A stretch of 64,000 nt of DNA from Halorientalis regularis (GTDB taxonomy: Archaea; Halobacteriota; Halobacteria; Halobacteriales; Haloarculaceae). A model generated the notes under the pieces. It ran no database searches. It saw only the letters and a program-made list of their open reading frames with translations, and was not told the DNA's origin. The position numbers and the translations under genes are program-made. Numbering within the stretch: position 1 is the first letter of the stretch; each line of letters starts with the position of its first letter. This document shows positions 8,903 to 17,554 of this stretch, piece by piece. The stretch is from contig NZ_JALJCL010000006.1 in NCBI RefSeq assembly GCF_023698535.1, positions 62,001-126,000 on the forward strand, read 5' to 3'.

Positions 8903-10096
8903 CTATCCGATTCCGGTTTCCTTCTTCACCAGCGTCAGCGTATTGTCGGCTGTTACAATCGGCGCGTGTTCGTATTCACCGGTCAATTGCACCTGTACCA
9001 GCAGATCAACCGCTCGCCAGACCGAGTACAGCAGACACGCGAACGCGAAATAGAAGAACCGCAGGCCGAAGTGCTTCGAGGTCGTCGCACCCATAAACCG
9101 CTTGATCGATTTGTAGCCGCTCTCAATCTCCCACCGATATCCGTACTCAGTAAGGAGCCCGCTATTCCGATTCGTCATGAACACCGAATACTGCCGGTGG
9201 TCGTCGTGTTCGGAGTCCTCTTTCCGTCGGTAGATCAATGTCGTCGAGTGCCACTCGTTATCGCCGAGATGTAACTTCCGATCGGTCTCATACCGATCCT
9301 TGTCGCGCTGTAGAAGTCGTTTCGCCTGTGCTTTCTCGCTGGTCTGCATCCGTTTGGGTACCACGTAGGACAGACCGCGCTGGCTGAGCATCTCCAGGAT
9401 ATGCTGGCTGTCGAACTCCCGGTCCATCAGCACATTATCGACATGAATAGCCGCCTCTGCCGAATCCAAGAGGTCCTCGACGATCTCCTTGCGTGTGTCC
9501 CCTTTGCGTACTGGCCGTGCGTCTAGCACGATTGGAACAGCATTCCCAACCAGTTGGACGGTCGCCCACTGGTAGGCGTATTCATCGGTTTTCTCCTTTG
9601 TCCCGATAATCTCGTCTTCGTGCCCAGTTCGATCGCCGGTGAACGGATCGGACTCGGTAATATCGATGGCAACGATGCCGGCCCGAAAGAACTCCTCCGT
9701 GTCTGTGACTCGATCTAAGAGGCGACCCACGGCTTGGCGGTACATCTCCCGAATCTGTTCGATGGAGAGGTCCCGCACATGCTCGCGATGGGCGTGGCCG
9801 AGCGGTGTCCGCTCCCGATTAGATTCGTGAATGAAGCTCCGAGCACCCTCATTGACGGCGAGGTTCCCTCGAAGCCCGAGATAGGTCTGGAGATCCCAGT
9901 AGGCGTTCTCGTGGATCTCACAGCCCTCGCCACGGTCCAGTGAGAAGGCAGGGAACGCAACATCACTGACCCGCTCAGTAACTGTCTCTGCCTGGTTCAG
10001 GATGGTCTGGTCGTCAGGGTCAGATTCCGTATGCTCGTCACCGTGTCTCCGGTGGAACGAACACACCGGTAGCGTTACTGCCCTCCTCGCTACCAA
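8903..10096 (-). CDS. ISH3/IS4-superfamily DDE transposase
   Basis: The frame encodes a DDE transposase: first Asp in VAIDITESDPF, second Asp in LMDREFDSQH and the glutamate in RWEIESGYKSIKRF (the YREK-like box of IS4-type enzymes), followed by a hydrophobic helix near the C-terminus. These match haloarchaeal ISH3/IS4-type transposases. The true start is uncertain: the first ~8 codons of the open frame are antisense to propeller-gene sequence, and no good start codon with a ribosome site lies between there and conserved protein (SDPDDQTILNQAE). The element may therefore have lost its 5' end at the junction near 10074. Terminal inverted repeats and target duplication were not recognised. Confidence 0.75.
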   Translation of the reverse strand: MVARRAVTLPVCSFHRRHGDEHTESDPDDQTILNQAETVTERVSDVAFPAFSLDRGEGCEIHENAYWDLQTYLGLRGNLAVNEGARSFIHESNRERTPLGHAHREHVRDLSIEQIREMYRQAVGRLLDRVTDTEEFFRAGIVAIDITESDPFTGDRTGHEDEIIGTKEKTDEYAYQWATVQLVGNAVPIVLDARPVRKGDTRKEIVEDLLDSAEAAIHVDNVLMDREFDSQHILEMLSQRGLSYVVPKRMQTSEKAQAKRLLQRDKDRYETDRKLHLGDNEWHSTTLIYRRKEDSEHDDHRQYSVFMTNRNSGLLTEYGYRWEIESGYKSIKRFMGATTSKHFGLRFFYFAFACLLYSVWRAVDLLVQVQLTGEYEHAPIVTADNTLTLVKKETGIG

Positions 10097-11657
10097 AAGT
10101 GCCCTCTACGTCGGCGGTAGCGACACCGTTCGATCGTTCGGGTTCGAGACGGGCACCGAAAACTGGGAAGTCCAGGTAGACGGCGACGTGGTTTCGATCG
10201 CAGTCTACGAGGACACAGTCTACGCCGCGACTGCAACGACTGTCGTCGCGCTCGATCGGACGGCCGGCGACTCACGGTGGACTGCCAATATTCGGGGACA
10301 GGGTCCGGCCCTCGCCATCGGTGACGTGCTCGTCATCTCGACACAGCAAACAGTGTCGTTCCGAGATATCGAAACCGGTGCCGAACTCGGGCACAGGGAC
10401 ACGGACAGTCGACAGACAGCCGTGGCGCTCGCTCACGGGTGTCTCTACCACGTGACGGACACCGCTGTCCGTGCGCTCGACTCCGCGGGTGAGGTGATCT
10501 GGCGAACACCGGTGGACGCGACGACATCGCCGGCAGTCGTCGGCGAGACCGTGTACGTCGGCACGGATAGTAATCTGGTCGCGCTCGATGCTACGGACGG
10601 TGAATACCGCTTCACGCACGATCTCCCCGGAGCGAAGTCACGGCCGGTCGTCGTCGGCAACACTGTTCTCTGTGCGACCGCCGACGGTGCACTCACAGCG
10701 ATCACCGGAGAACTGGGTGGCTCGACCCCTTCCGATCCCACGAGTCTCCCGGAACCGGAGAGTAACACGGAGTCAAATGACGAGTTGGAGAAGGCCACTG
10801 ACGACTCGACCGATGGATCGACGGGGACCGACGGCGACCGATCGGACACGGTCGCAACTGCGTTCGCTCGCGGCTGTGATCGCATCGCGTCGGCCACAGT
10901 TGTGGATGATACTGGGTCAGTCCACGTCTACGACGGACGGTTCGTCGACGCTCACGACGATGTAGTGTGTCGTATTTTCGCACTACGCTTAAACACCGGT
11001 GGGAACGGCGCCGCTCAGGCGTTCCAGAATGTGGCCCGGCAATGGCGCGGTATCAGCAAGAACACCCACATCGCGACAGTCGTCGATGTGGGCGAGACGC
11101 CGCGACCGTGGATCGCGTTCGATCCCGGTGTCAGCCAGCTCAACGACCAGCTGGAATCTCTTGAGACGACAGAGCGCGTCGACATCGTCGCCGATCTGGC
11201 CGAGGCGATCCGGACGGCGGGGATGTACAACGTCGTCCACGGCGCATTGAGCCCCGACGACATCTACCTGTTCGACGACGAGGCCAGTGGTCGAACAGCG
11301 ACAGTCGCCGACTGGGGCCTTCATCGCGCTGTTCGTCGCGCTGTAGGCGAGAAACAGTCTCTAACACCGTTTACCGCACCAGAACAACTCGACGATGGGA
11401 ATATTGACAGCCGAACCGATATCTATCGACTCGGCGCTGTTGCACACTACGTGCTGACAGGCACGGAACCATTCACTGGTGCAACTGGGCTGGAATCTGC
11501 AATCCAGAACAGTGAGCGCATACCGCCCAGCGAGCATATTCCATCGCTCTCAACCGATGTCGATGACGTGATCGCGACGGCGATGGCGCACAATCCCGAC
11601 CAGCGATTCACGTCGCCCTACGAGTTCAAACGTCGTCTGCGAGACGCAATGCGCTAA
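10074..11657 (+). pseudogene. 5'-truncated propeller-pseudokinase gene, cut at the IS
   Basis: From about 10074 the frame aligns closely with the second half of the protein at 1066-4476 (VTALLAT... against VTSLLAS..., EDTVYAATATTVVALDRT, RQWRGISKNT, YNVVHGAL). The N-terminal Tat signal, the first propeller and the membrane segment are absent; the DNA directly upstream belongs to the transposase element, and no remnant of the missing half is found on the other side of the IS. The remaining frame is open and undamaged to its TAA. Its kinase-like domain has HGALSPDDI in the catalytic loop and no VAIK lysine (RIFALRLN), so it also looks inactive. An open frame from 10002 exists only by run-on through IS sequence. 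Confidence 0.75.
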
Positions 11658-12121
11658 AGATATGGATTGAAACAGTATTCGAACGGTGGTAAACGAACGG
11701 TAGCGAGGGTAGCCGTCGCTCGGGATGGAAGTCATTGCTACGTAGAACTGTGGACCGGGTCGCGAAGGAACTTCGAGGATGGCCCACTGACGGACCGAAA
11801 ATATACACCCGGAACACTATCAGGAGAGATCTACTAGTAAGCCCGGTAGAAGGGAACCGGCATATGGCGAGGCGGATCTGTTGTATATAACTTTTATATG
11901 ATATGATAACTTGCTGAATACAGAGGTGCAGTAAGCACGCGCGATCACCAGCAGGAACGCAATCGAGGGGCAGTCTCTCCTACCGATATTATTTTCAGCG
12001 TGTCACAAGTGCGGTACAAAACCCTTCCCACTACGTCAGGCAGCATTGTCGTGTTCGCCTTTCTTGGTACGTTGAGTAGTCACTTTTTTCAGGTAGACTA
12101 ACAGGTACTTATCTAACGAAT
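11658..12121 (+). other. gene-free gap holding the first copy of the flanking repeat
   Basis: No gene seen in 464 bases. It contains repeat copy R1 (11797-11926), which includes a strong AT-rich segment with TATA-like sequence at about 11884-11910. The promoter of the following gene is unclear; TTTTTTCAGG at ~12082 and ACTTATC at ~12108 are weak candidates. Confidence 0.4.
11797..11926 (+). repeat. direct repeat R1, partner of 15556-15688
   Basis: About 130 bases match R2 in the same orientation with scattered substitutions: TACACCCGGAACACTA, then ATCTACTAGTA, GCCCGGT, GCGAGG, GGATCTG and finally AATACAGAGG. It lies ~140 bases past the stop of the truncated propeller gene, just as R2 lies ~125 bases past the stop of the intact one. 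Confidence 0.75.
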
Positions 12122-15100
12122 ATGGATGACGAGCGACTATCTCGGCGAGAGGTATTACAGCGGGGGATGCTGCTAACCGGACTGGGTGTCACCGGCTCGG
12201 GCGATGCGATCGGCGTAGCTAGCGGTCGTGAGAAAGTCATCAGTCGACAGCAAATTTCGACCGACACCGACCAAACTGCCGAAGCTGCCCAGTCCACACA
12301 GTCCGGGTCGACATGGCCACAGTTTCAGTACGGTCCAGGGAACGGGGGGTCGCCATCGGCAAGTGGTCAGGCAGGAACCCAACAGTGGCGGTTTGGGACC
12401 GGCAACGTGTGGTACTCGTCGCCGGCGGTAGTGGATGGTACCGTCTACGTCGGGAGTGACGACAACAACGTGTACGCGCTGTCGGCGGACGATGGCACCG
12501 AGCAGTGGCGCTTTGATACTGGCAGCCCAGTAGAACAATCACCAGCGGTAGTGGATGGCACTGTCTACCTCGGAAGTTACGACAGAAACGTGGCACCGGA
12601 GAACGACGGCAATATGTACGCGCTGTCGGCGGACGATGGCACTGAACAGTGGCGTTTTGAAACTGGCGGCTGGATGATGTCGCCGCCAGCGGTGGTGGAT
12701 GGTACCGTCTACTTCGGGAGTTACGACAGAAACGTGTATGCACTGGCGGCGGCGGACGGGAGCGAACAGTGGCGTTTTGAGGCTCGTTACGCGGTGAGGT
12801 CGTCGCCAGCAGTGGTGGATGGCACCGTCTACATCGGAGATTCCAGCAACGTGTACGCGCTGTCAGCGGACGATGGTACTGAACAGTGGCGCTTTGAGGC
12901 TGGCAAACCTGGAGAATCATCGCCGGCAGTGGTAGATGGCACCGTATACATCGCGGGTATTGACAATATGTACGCGCTGTCGGCGGACGATGGCACTGAA
13001 CAGTGGCGTTTTGAGGCTGGCAACTTTGGAGGATCATCGCCGGCAGTGGTGAATGGCACCGTCTACATTCTGAGTAAGGGTAATGTCAGCAGCGTGTACG
13101 CGCTGTCGGCGGATGATGGCACCGAACTGTGGCGCTTTGAGGGTAGCTACACGGTAGACTCGTCGCCAGCGGTGGTGGATGGAACTGTCTACATCGGAGG
13201 TAAAGACGACGTGTATGCGCTGTCGGCGGACGATGGCACCGAGCAGTGGCGCTTTGATACTGGCAGCACTGTGATGTCGCCGCCGGTGGTGGTAGATGGT
13301 ACCGTTTATATCGGAGGTTACAACGATGTGTACGCGCTTCCGCAGGATGGACCCACGGTGATATTCAAATTGATGGGACGTGCCTCTCAAAACGCGCCAC
13401 TTATTGCAGGTGGCGGGGCAGCAATCGGCGCAACCGCACTTGCTGGATTGGGTATCCGACGGTACCGTCGTGGGAGTGATGAGCCAACGGATCCGATACG
13501 TACCGACAGTGGTGTCAACGCGTGGCCCACCTCCGGTCACGACCCAGGCCGAACAGCCGCCGTCGCCACGAAACCAGCCCCGGTTTCGAGCCCCGAGACG
13601 GCCTTCCAGTATCAGCCTGCGGACGGTGCCGTCGCCACGTCCCCCGTCGTCGCCGACGACCTTCTCTTTCTTGGAACGACCGACGACGAAATTCACGCGG
13701 TCTCGCTCGCCTCGAGAGACACCGAGTGGACGACCGCCCTCGATGGCGAAGATACGACATCACTGGCAGTCACTACAGACGCGGTTGTGGTAGCTACCGA
13801 CGACGGCGTCGAAACCTACCGAGCCAGCGACGGCGAGCACCGCTGGAGTGACTCACCAGGAGCAGTCCGGGATATCATCGCTGCCGACGCAATCTACACT
13901 GGCACTGACTACGGCATTCGGGCCTATGAAGCGGCTGGAGGCAGTCAAAAATGGCGGACCAGTCTCGATGGCAGCGTAAGTGCCATCGCCGTCGGCGAGG
14001 AGACCGTCTACGCTGCGACCGCTCGAGATGCCGCCGCGCTTGATACCAAGACCGGCAACCAGCAGTGGACCTGCGGCACAAACGGTCGCAACCCGACTCT
14101 TACCGTAGCTAAGGACGGGATCGTGGTGTCGACACGAGCGGGTGTCCGCGTTTACGACCCCGAAACCGGCGAACAGGTGTGGGCCAACGACGAGGGTGGC
14201 CACTCCACTGCGATCGCACTTGCGCACAGACGGGTCTACCAGACCACTGATACGGCAGTTCGGGCGCTTGAGGGCCGAACTGGCACCGAAATCTGGCGCA
14301 CCGCTATCGACGCCACGACTGGTCCGCTGGTCATCGGCGACACCGTCTACGTCGGCACCGAAGACGATCTGGTTGCTCTCGACGCCGAGGACGGCGAATA
14401 CCGGTTCACACATGACCTGCCCGGTGTGTTGGGTGAACTGGCGGTAGTCGGGAACGCAATCCTGTGCCAGACCGGCGACGGCACACTCACGATTGTCACT
14501 GGCAATCTCGACGAGGCACCGGAACTACACGCGACCATACAGGCCATGGCCGACGAGGCAGACGAAACCGCCGACGAGAACGCAGGAGCGACTGGCACCG
14601 ATCAGGAGACGGTGCCGGACAGTATGGCCGGCCGCTTCGCCCGTGACTGTGACGCTATCGAGGTGGACGACAGCGTCAGCACACGTGGCCCGGTCCACGT
14701 GTACGACGGCCAGTACGTTGACCAGCAGGGCGAAACCGACGCACGAATCTACGCGCTTGCACCCGAATACGAGGCAGAGGAGACTGCTGTCGATGCGTTC
14801 GAGACCGCGGCCCGGGAGTGGCAGGGCATCAGCAAGAACACCCACGTCACCACCGTTTACGACACCGGAGGCGAGCCCCGTCCGTGGGTGGCCTTCGATG
14901 CGGGTGAGGGCCGGCTGGATGATCACCTGGAGTCACTGGATCGGCATGAGTGTATTGATACCATCGTCGATATCACCGAAGCGGCCCGCACCGGCAGCAT
15001 GTACAACGTCGTCCACGGGGATGTCTGCCTCGAGACGGTGTTCTTCGGGAGCGATCAGGCTGGTGAGCGTGTCGCAACGCTCGCAGACTGGGGTCTCCAG

Positions 15101-15430
15101 CGCGGAGTCGAGAGCTACAGCAACGACGCGATCGTCACGCCATATACGGCACCCGAACAACTCGACGGTAGAAGCAGCAGCGCGGCGACTGATATCTATC
15201 AGGTCGGCGCGCTAGCCTACCGGCTGCTGACCGGTGAGCCACCCTTCGCCGACGCTGCCGATCTGGAGGCTACCATCGTAAACGGTGATCTGACCCTGCC
15301 GACTACCGTGGACCCGTCGCTGCCTGCCGAGATCAACGAGATTCTCAACGAAGCAATGGCTGTCGATCCGGACGATCGACCCCAGCCATACGACTTCCAC
15401 CAGCGACTCGTCGCTACCATGGATGACTGA
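12122..15430 (+). CDS. Tat-exported eight-blade PQQ propeller protein with TM segment and kinase-like domain
   Basis: The ATG at 12122 gives 1102 residues starting with a twin-arginine signal (LSRREVLQRGMLLTGLG). Residues ~85-410 are eight blades of 39-48 residues with near-identical cores (SPAVVDGTVYIG, VYALSADDGTEQWRF), one blade carrying a short insertion. A membrane helix (~424-445, LIAGGGAAIGATALAGLGI) ends in RRYRRG, predicting the rest inside the cell. A second, diverged propeller (~490-790) and an acidic linker lead to a kinase-like domain (~845-1100) with ADWGL, VTPYTAPEQ and TDIYQVGALAYRLLTG. Its catalytic loop HGDVCLETV keeps the catalytic aspartate, unlike the paralogues, but lacks the lysine and asparagine of HRDxKxxN, and no VAIK lysine is seen (RIYALAPE). 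A signalling or scaffold role is inferred. Confidence 0.8.
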   Translation: MDDERLSRREVLQRGMLLTGLGVTGSGDAIGVASGREKVISRQQISTDTDQTAEAAQSTQSGSTWPQFQYGPGNGGSPSASGQAGTQQWRFGTGNVWYSSPAVVDGTVYVGSDDNNVYALSADDGTEQWRFDTGSPVEQSPAVVDGTVYLGSYDRNVAPENDGNMYALSADDGTEQWRFETGGWMMSPPAVVDGTVYFGSYDRNVYALAAADGSEQWRFEARYAVRSSPAVVDGTVYIGDSSNVYALSADDGTEQWRFEAGKPGESSPAVVDGTVYIAGIDNMYALSADDGTEQWRFEAGNFGGSSPAVVNGTVYILSKGNVSSVYALSADDGTELWRFEGSYTVDSSPAVVDGTVYIGGKDDVYALSADDGTEQWRFDTGSTVMSPPVVVDGTVYIGGYNDVYALPQDGPTVIFKLMGRASQNAPLIAGGGAAIGATALAGLGIRRYRRGSDEPTDPIRTDSGVNAWPTSGHDPGRTAAVATKPAPVSSPETAFQYQPADGAVATSPVVADDLLFLGTTDDEIHAVSLASRDTEWTTALDGEDTTSLAVTTDAVVVATDDGVETYRASDGEHRWSDSPGAVRDIIAADAIYTGTDYGIRAYEAAGGSQKWRTSLDGSVSAIAVGEETVYAATARDAAALDTKTGNQQWTCGTNGRNPTLTVAKDGIVVSTRAGVRVYDPETGEQVWANDEGGHSTAIALAHRRVYQTTDTAVRALEGRTGTEIWRTAIDATTGPLVIGDTVYVGTEDDLVALDAEDGEYRFTHDLPGVLGELAVVGNAILCQTGDGTLTIVTGNLDEAPELHATIQAMADEADETADENAGATGTDQETVPDSMAGRFARDCDAIEVDDSVSTRGPVHVYDGQYVDQQGETDARIYALAPEYEAEETAVDAFETAAREWQGISKNTHVTTVYDTGGEPRPWVAFDAGEGRLDDHLESLDRHECIDTIVDITEAARTGSMYNVVHGDVCLETVFFGSDQAGERVATLADWGLQRGVESYSNDAIVTPYTAPEQLDGRSSSAATDIYQVGALAYRLLTGEPPFADAADLEATIVNGDLTLPTTVDPSLPAEINEILNEAMAVDPDDRPQPYDFHQRLVATMDD
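12385..13350 (+). repeat. tandem ~115-145-bp coding repeats (propeller blades)
   Basis: Eight consecutive units share long identical DNA stretches such as GTACGCGCTGTCGGCGGACG and AGTGGCGCTTTGA, with variation confined to short inter-blade segments. The repeats in the neighbouring paralogue at 1066 are far less alike at DNA level. Confidence 0.7.
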
Positions 15431-15952
15431 GGGGGAGCCGAATCGTGCTGCACTCGCGCCCTGTATTCAGCAATCGCAACGTACTAAACTTTGAACACGC
15501 CACACCAGGGATCGCGGTCGCCATGAATCATCTGAGGATAATATCTATAACTTCCAGAAATGTACACCCGGAACACTACCGGGCAAGAATCTACTAGTAG
15601 GCCCGGTGGAAGTGGAAACGGCAGTTAGCGAGGTGGATCTGCTGTATATTACCAGTCGATGATTTGAATGGCTTGCTAAATACAGAGGGTCCATGCAGCA
15701 CTCAATCATGGTTGGTTCCAAACTGCTACCGGTGAATTAACTGTTCAGTATGCAGATACACTGAGCAGGAGATTCGTCCCCGACGCTGTTGAAGTCAACC
15801 ATCTTGGGAACTGTTCTATGACACCCCGGAGATATCGCGATAACAAATCCACGGAATACCCCTAAGACGGGCAGCCGGGTGCTGATACCGCGCGTACATC
15901 GAGCGCTGAAATCGCCGAAACCCGTAAGAAACTACTACGAAAGGACAACGCA
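15431..15952 (+). other. gene-free gap holding the second copy of the flanking repeat
   Basis: No gene seen in 522 bases. It contains repeat copy R2 (15556-15688). Base composition rises toward that of the core genome near the end, so the island edge probably lies here. No tRNA or integrase core site was found. Confidence 0.4.
15556..15688 (+). repeat. direct repeat R2, partner of 11797-11926
   Basis: The second copy of the ~130-bp repeat. It contains the palindrome CTACTAGTAG (one base different in R1). With R1 it brackets the whole intact propeller-kinase gene at a distance of ~3.76 kb. Confidence 0.75.
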
Positions 15953-17554
15953 ATGTCTGAATCGTTCACGAACCGTATCGCCTCGCAATACAGTCAGCGG
16001 GTCGGTGTCTCGCTGGCCGCGACGCTGGCTGTGACGCTCGTGTTGGGTACGATCTTCACCTACCACGCGGCGACCACCGGGGCCGCGGTGTCGGCGCTCG
16101 CCGGCACCATGTTCGTCATCGTATTGAACCTGGGCTTGCTGGGTATCGTCCTCGGCGGCAACGTCGGCGTCGAACTCCGCCGGCTGACCGAGGTGGCCGA
16201 GGCCATCGAGGACGGCGACCTCGACGTGACCCCCGAGTCCGACCGCCCCGACGAGTTCGGCGAACTGGCGGCCACCCTCGACGATATGCGACTGTCGCTG
16301 GACTCGGCATTCGAGGAATCAGAACAGGCCCGCGAAGAAGCCGAACAGGCCAGAAAGGAGGCCGAACAGGCCAAACGGGACGCAGAAGAGTTGACCGAGA
16401 CGCTGCTCGACCGGGCCGACGAGATCGGCGACGCGATGACCGCGGCCGCCGACGGCAACTTCACTCGATACCTCGACGACGACGCCGACGTGGAGGCCAT
16501 CGAGCGCATCCTCGTCGCCTACGAGGAGATGGCCGACGGCCTCTCGGTGACGGTCGACGATATCCAGGACTTCGCGTCCGAGGTCCAGGAGGCCAGCGAG
16601 GCGGTCGCCGACGACGCCGCGACGGTCGAGGACCTCAACGGCACGCTGGCGACGGACATCCGCGACCTCGCCGAGGACATCGGCGATCAGGCCGAGCGAC
16701 TGGACGCGGCCGTCAGCGAGGCCAACAACCTCTCGGCGTCGATCGAAGAGGTCGCCTCGACGACGGACGAAGTGGCACGTCAGGCCTCGGACGCGGCCGA
16801 GGTCGGCGAAACCGGGGCCGAACGCGCACAGCAGGCCATCGAGGCTATCCGCGAGGTCGAAGACGCCGTCGAACGCCTAGGCGAACAGGTCGGCGCACTC
16901 GACGACCGGATGGACGAGGTCGCGGCGACGACGGACCTCATCGACGAGATCGCCGAACAGACCAACATCCTCGCGTTGAACGCCAACATCGAGGCCGCCC
17001 GCTCCGGCGAGGCCGGCGACGGGTTCGCCGTCGTCGCCGACGAGGTCAAGGAACTCGCCCAGGAGACACAGGACTCCATCGACGAGATCGAGGACATCAT
17101 CGCGGGCGCGCGGACGGACGTCGATACCGTCACCGACGAGATGGCGGCCACGCGCGAGCGGATCGACACGAGCGTCGACAGCGTCACGGAGACGGGCGAG
17201 ACGCTCGAAGAGTTGATCGACACCGTCACCGACGTGGACAGCGCGATGGGCGAGATCGCCCGCGCGACCGAGGACGGTGCGGCCGCCACCGAGGAAGTAG
17301 CCGCGACCGTCGGCGACGTGCGCGACGCGGCGGCCGACGTGGCCGAGCGCTCACACTCGCTGGCCGACACCGCCGACGAGACCGCCGAAACCATGCAGGA
17401 CGTTCGCGGGCGCGCGGACGACCTCGCGAGTCGGACCGCGGACCTCCAGGGCCGGCTGGCGACGTTCGAGACCCGGAACGTGGGCGACGCGAACGACCAC
17501 GGGATGGGCGACGCGACCCACGCGGCTTCCAGCGTGGGTGGTAGCGATGATTAG
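15953..17554 (+). CDS. HtrII-like two-TM chemotaxis/phototaxis transducer
   Basis: The 533-residue protein has the compact layout of sensory rhodopsin II transducers. Two membrane helices (~18-40 and ~46-69) are joined by only a few residues, so there is no periplasmic ligand domain; then come a HAMP domain (~70-121), a heptad linker ([20 protein letters not shown]), a second HAMP-like segment (~148-205) and the methyl-accepting hairpin with the tip motif [22 protein letters not shown]2 reads [12 protein letters not shown]; from memory, this matches the N. pharaonis HtrII segment containing the receptor-contacting Asn. It should signal to CheA/CheW. The stop overlaps the start of the seven-helix gene, as in htr-sop pairs. 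Confidence 0.85.
   Translation: MSESFTNRIASQYSQRVGVSLAATLAVTLVLGTIFTYHAATTGAAVSALAGTMFVIVLNLGLLGIVLGGNVGVELRRLTEVAEAIEDGDLDVTPESDRPDEFGELAATLDDMRLSLDSAFEESEQAREEAEQARKEAEQAKRDAEELTETLLDRADEIGDAMTAAADGNFTRYLDDDADVEAIERILVAYEEMADGLSVTVDDIQDFASEVQEASEAVADDAATVEDLNGTLATDIRDLAEDIGDQAERLDAAVSEANNLSASIEEVASTTDEVARQASDAAEVGETGAERAQQAIEAIREVEDAVERLGEQVGALDDRMDEVAATTDLIDEIAEQTNILALNANIEAARSGEAGDGFAVVADEVKELAQETQDSIDEIEDIIAGARTDVDTVTDEMAATRERIDTSVDSVTETGETLEELIDTVTDVDSAMGEIARATEDGAAATEEVAATVGDVRDAAADVAERSHSLADTADETAETMQDVRGRADDLASRTADLQGRLATFETRNVGDANDHGMGDATHAASSVGGSDD

Noticed and set aside
10002-10073. Start of the truncated propeller gene at 10002.
   Set aside because: These codons are antisense to the transposase; homology to the paralogue starts only at about 10074.
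8896-10092. CTCCTCGCTA at 8896-8905 and 10083-10092 as a 10-bp target-site duplication of the IS.
   Set aside because: The left copy contains the transposase stop codon, and in the right copy the propeller-gene homology continues several codons upstream of it, so it does not mark the IS edge.
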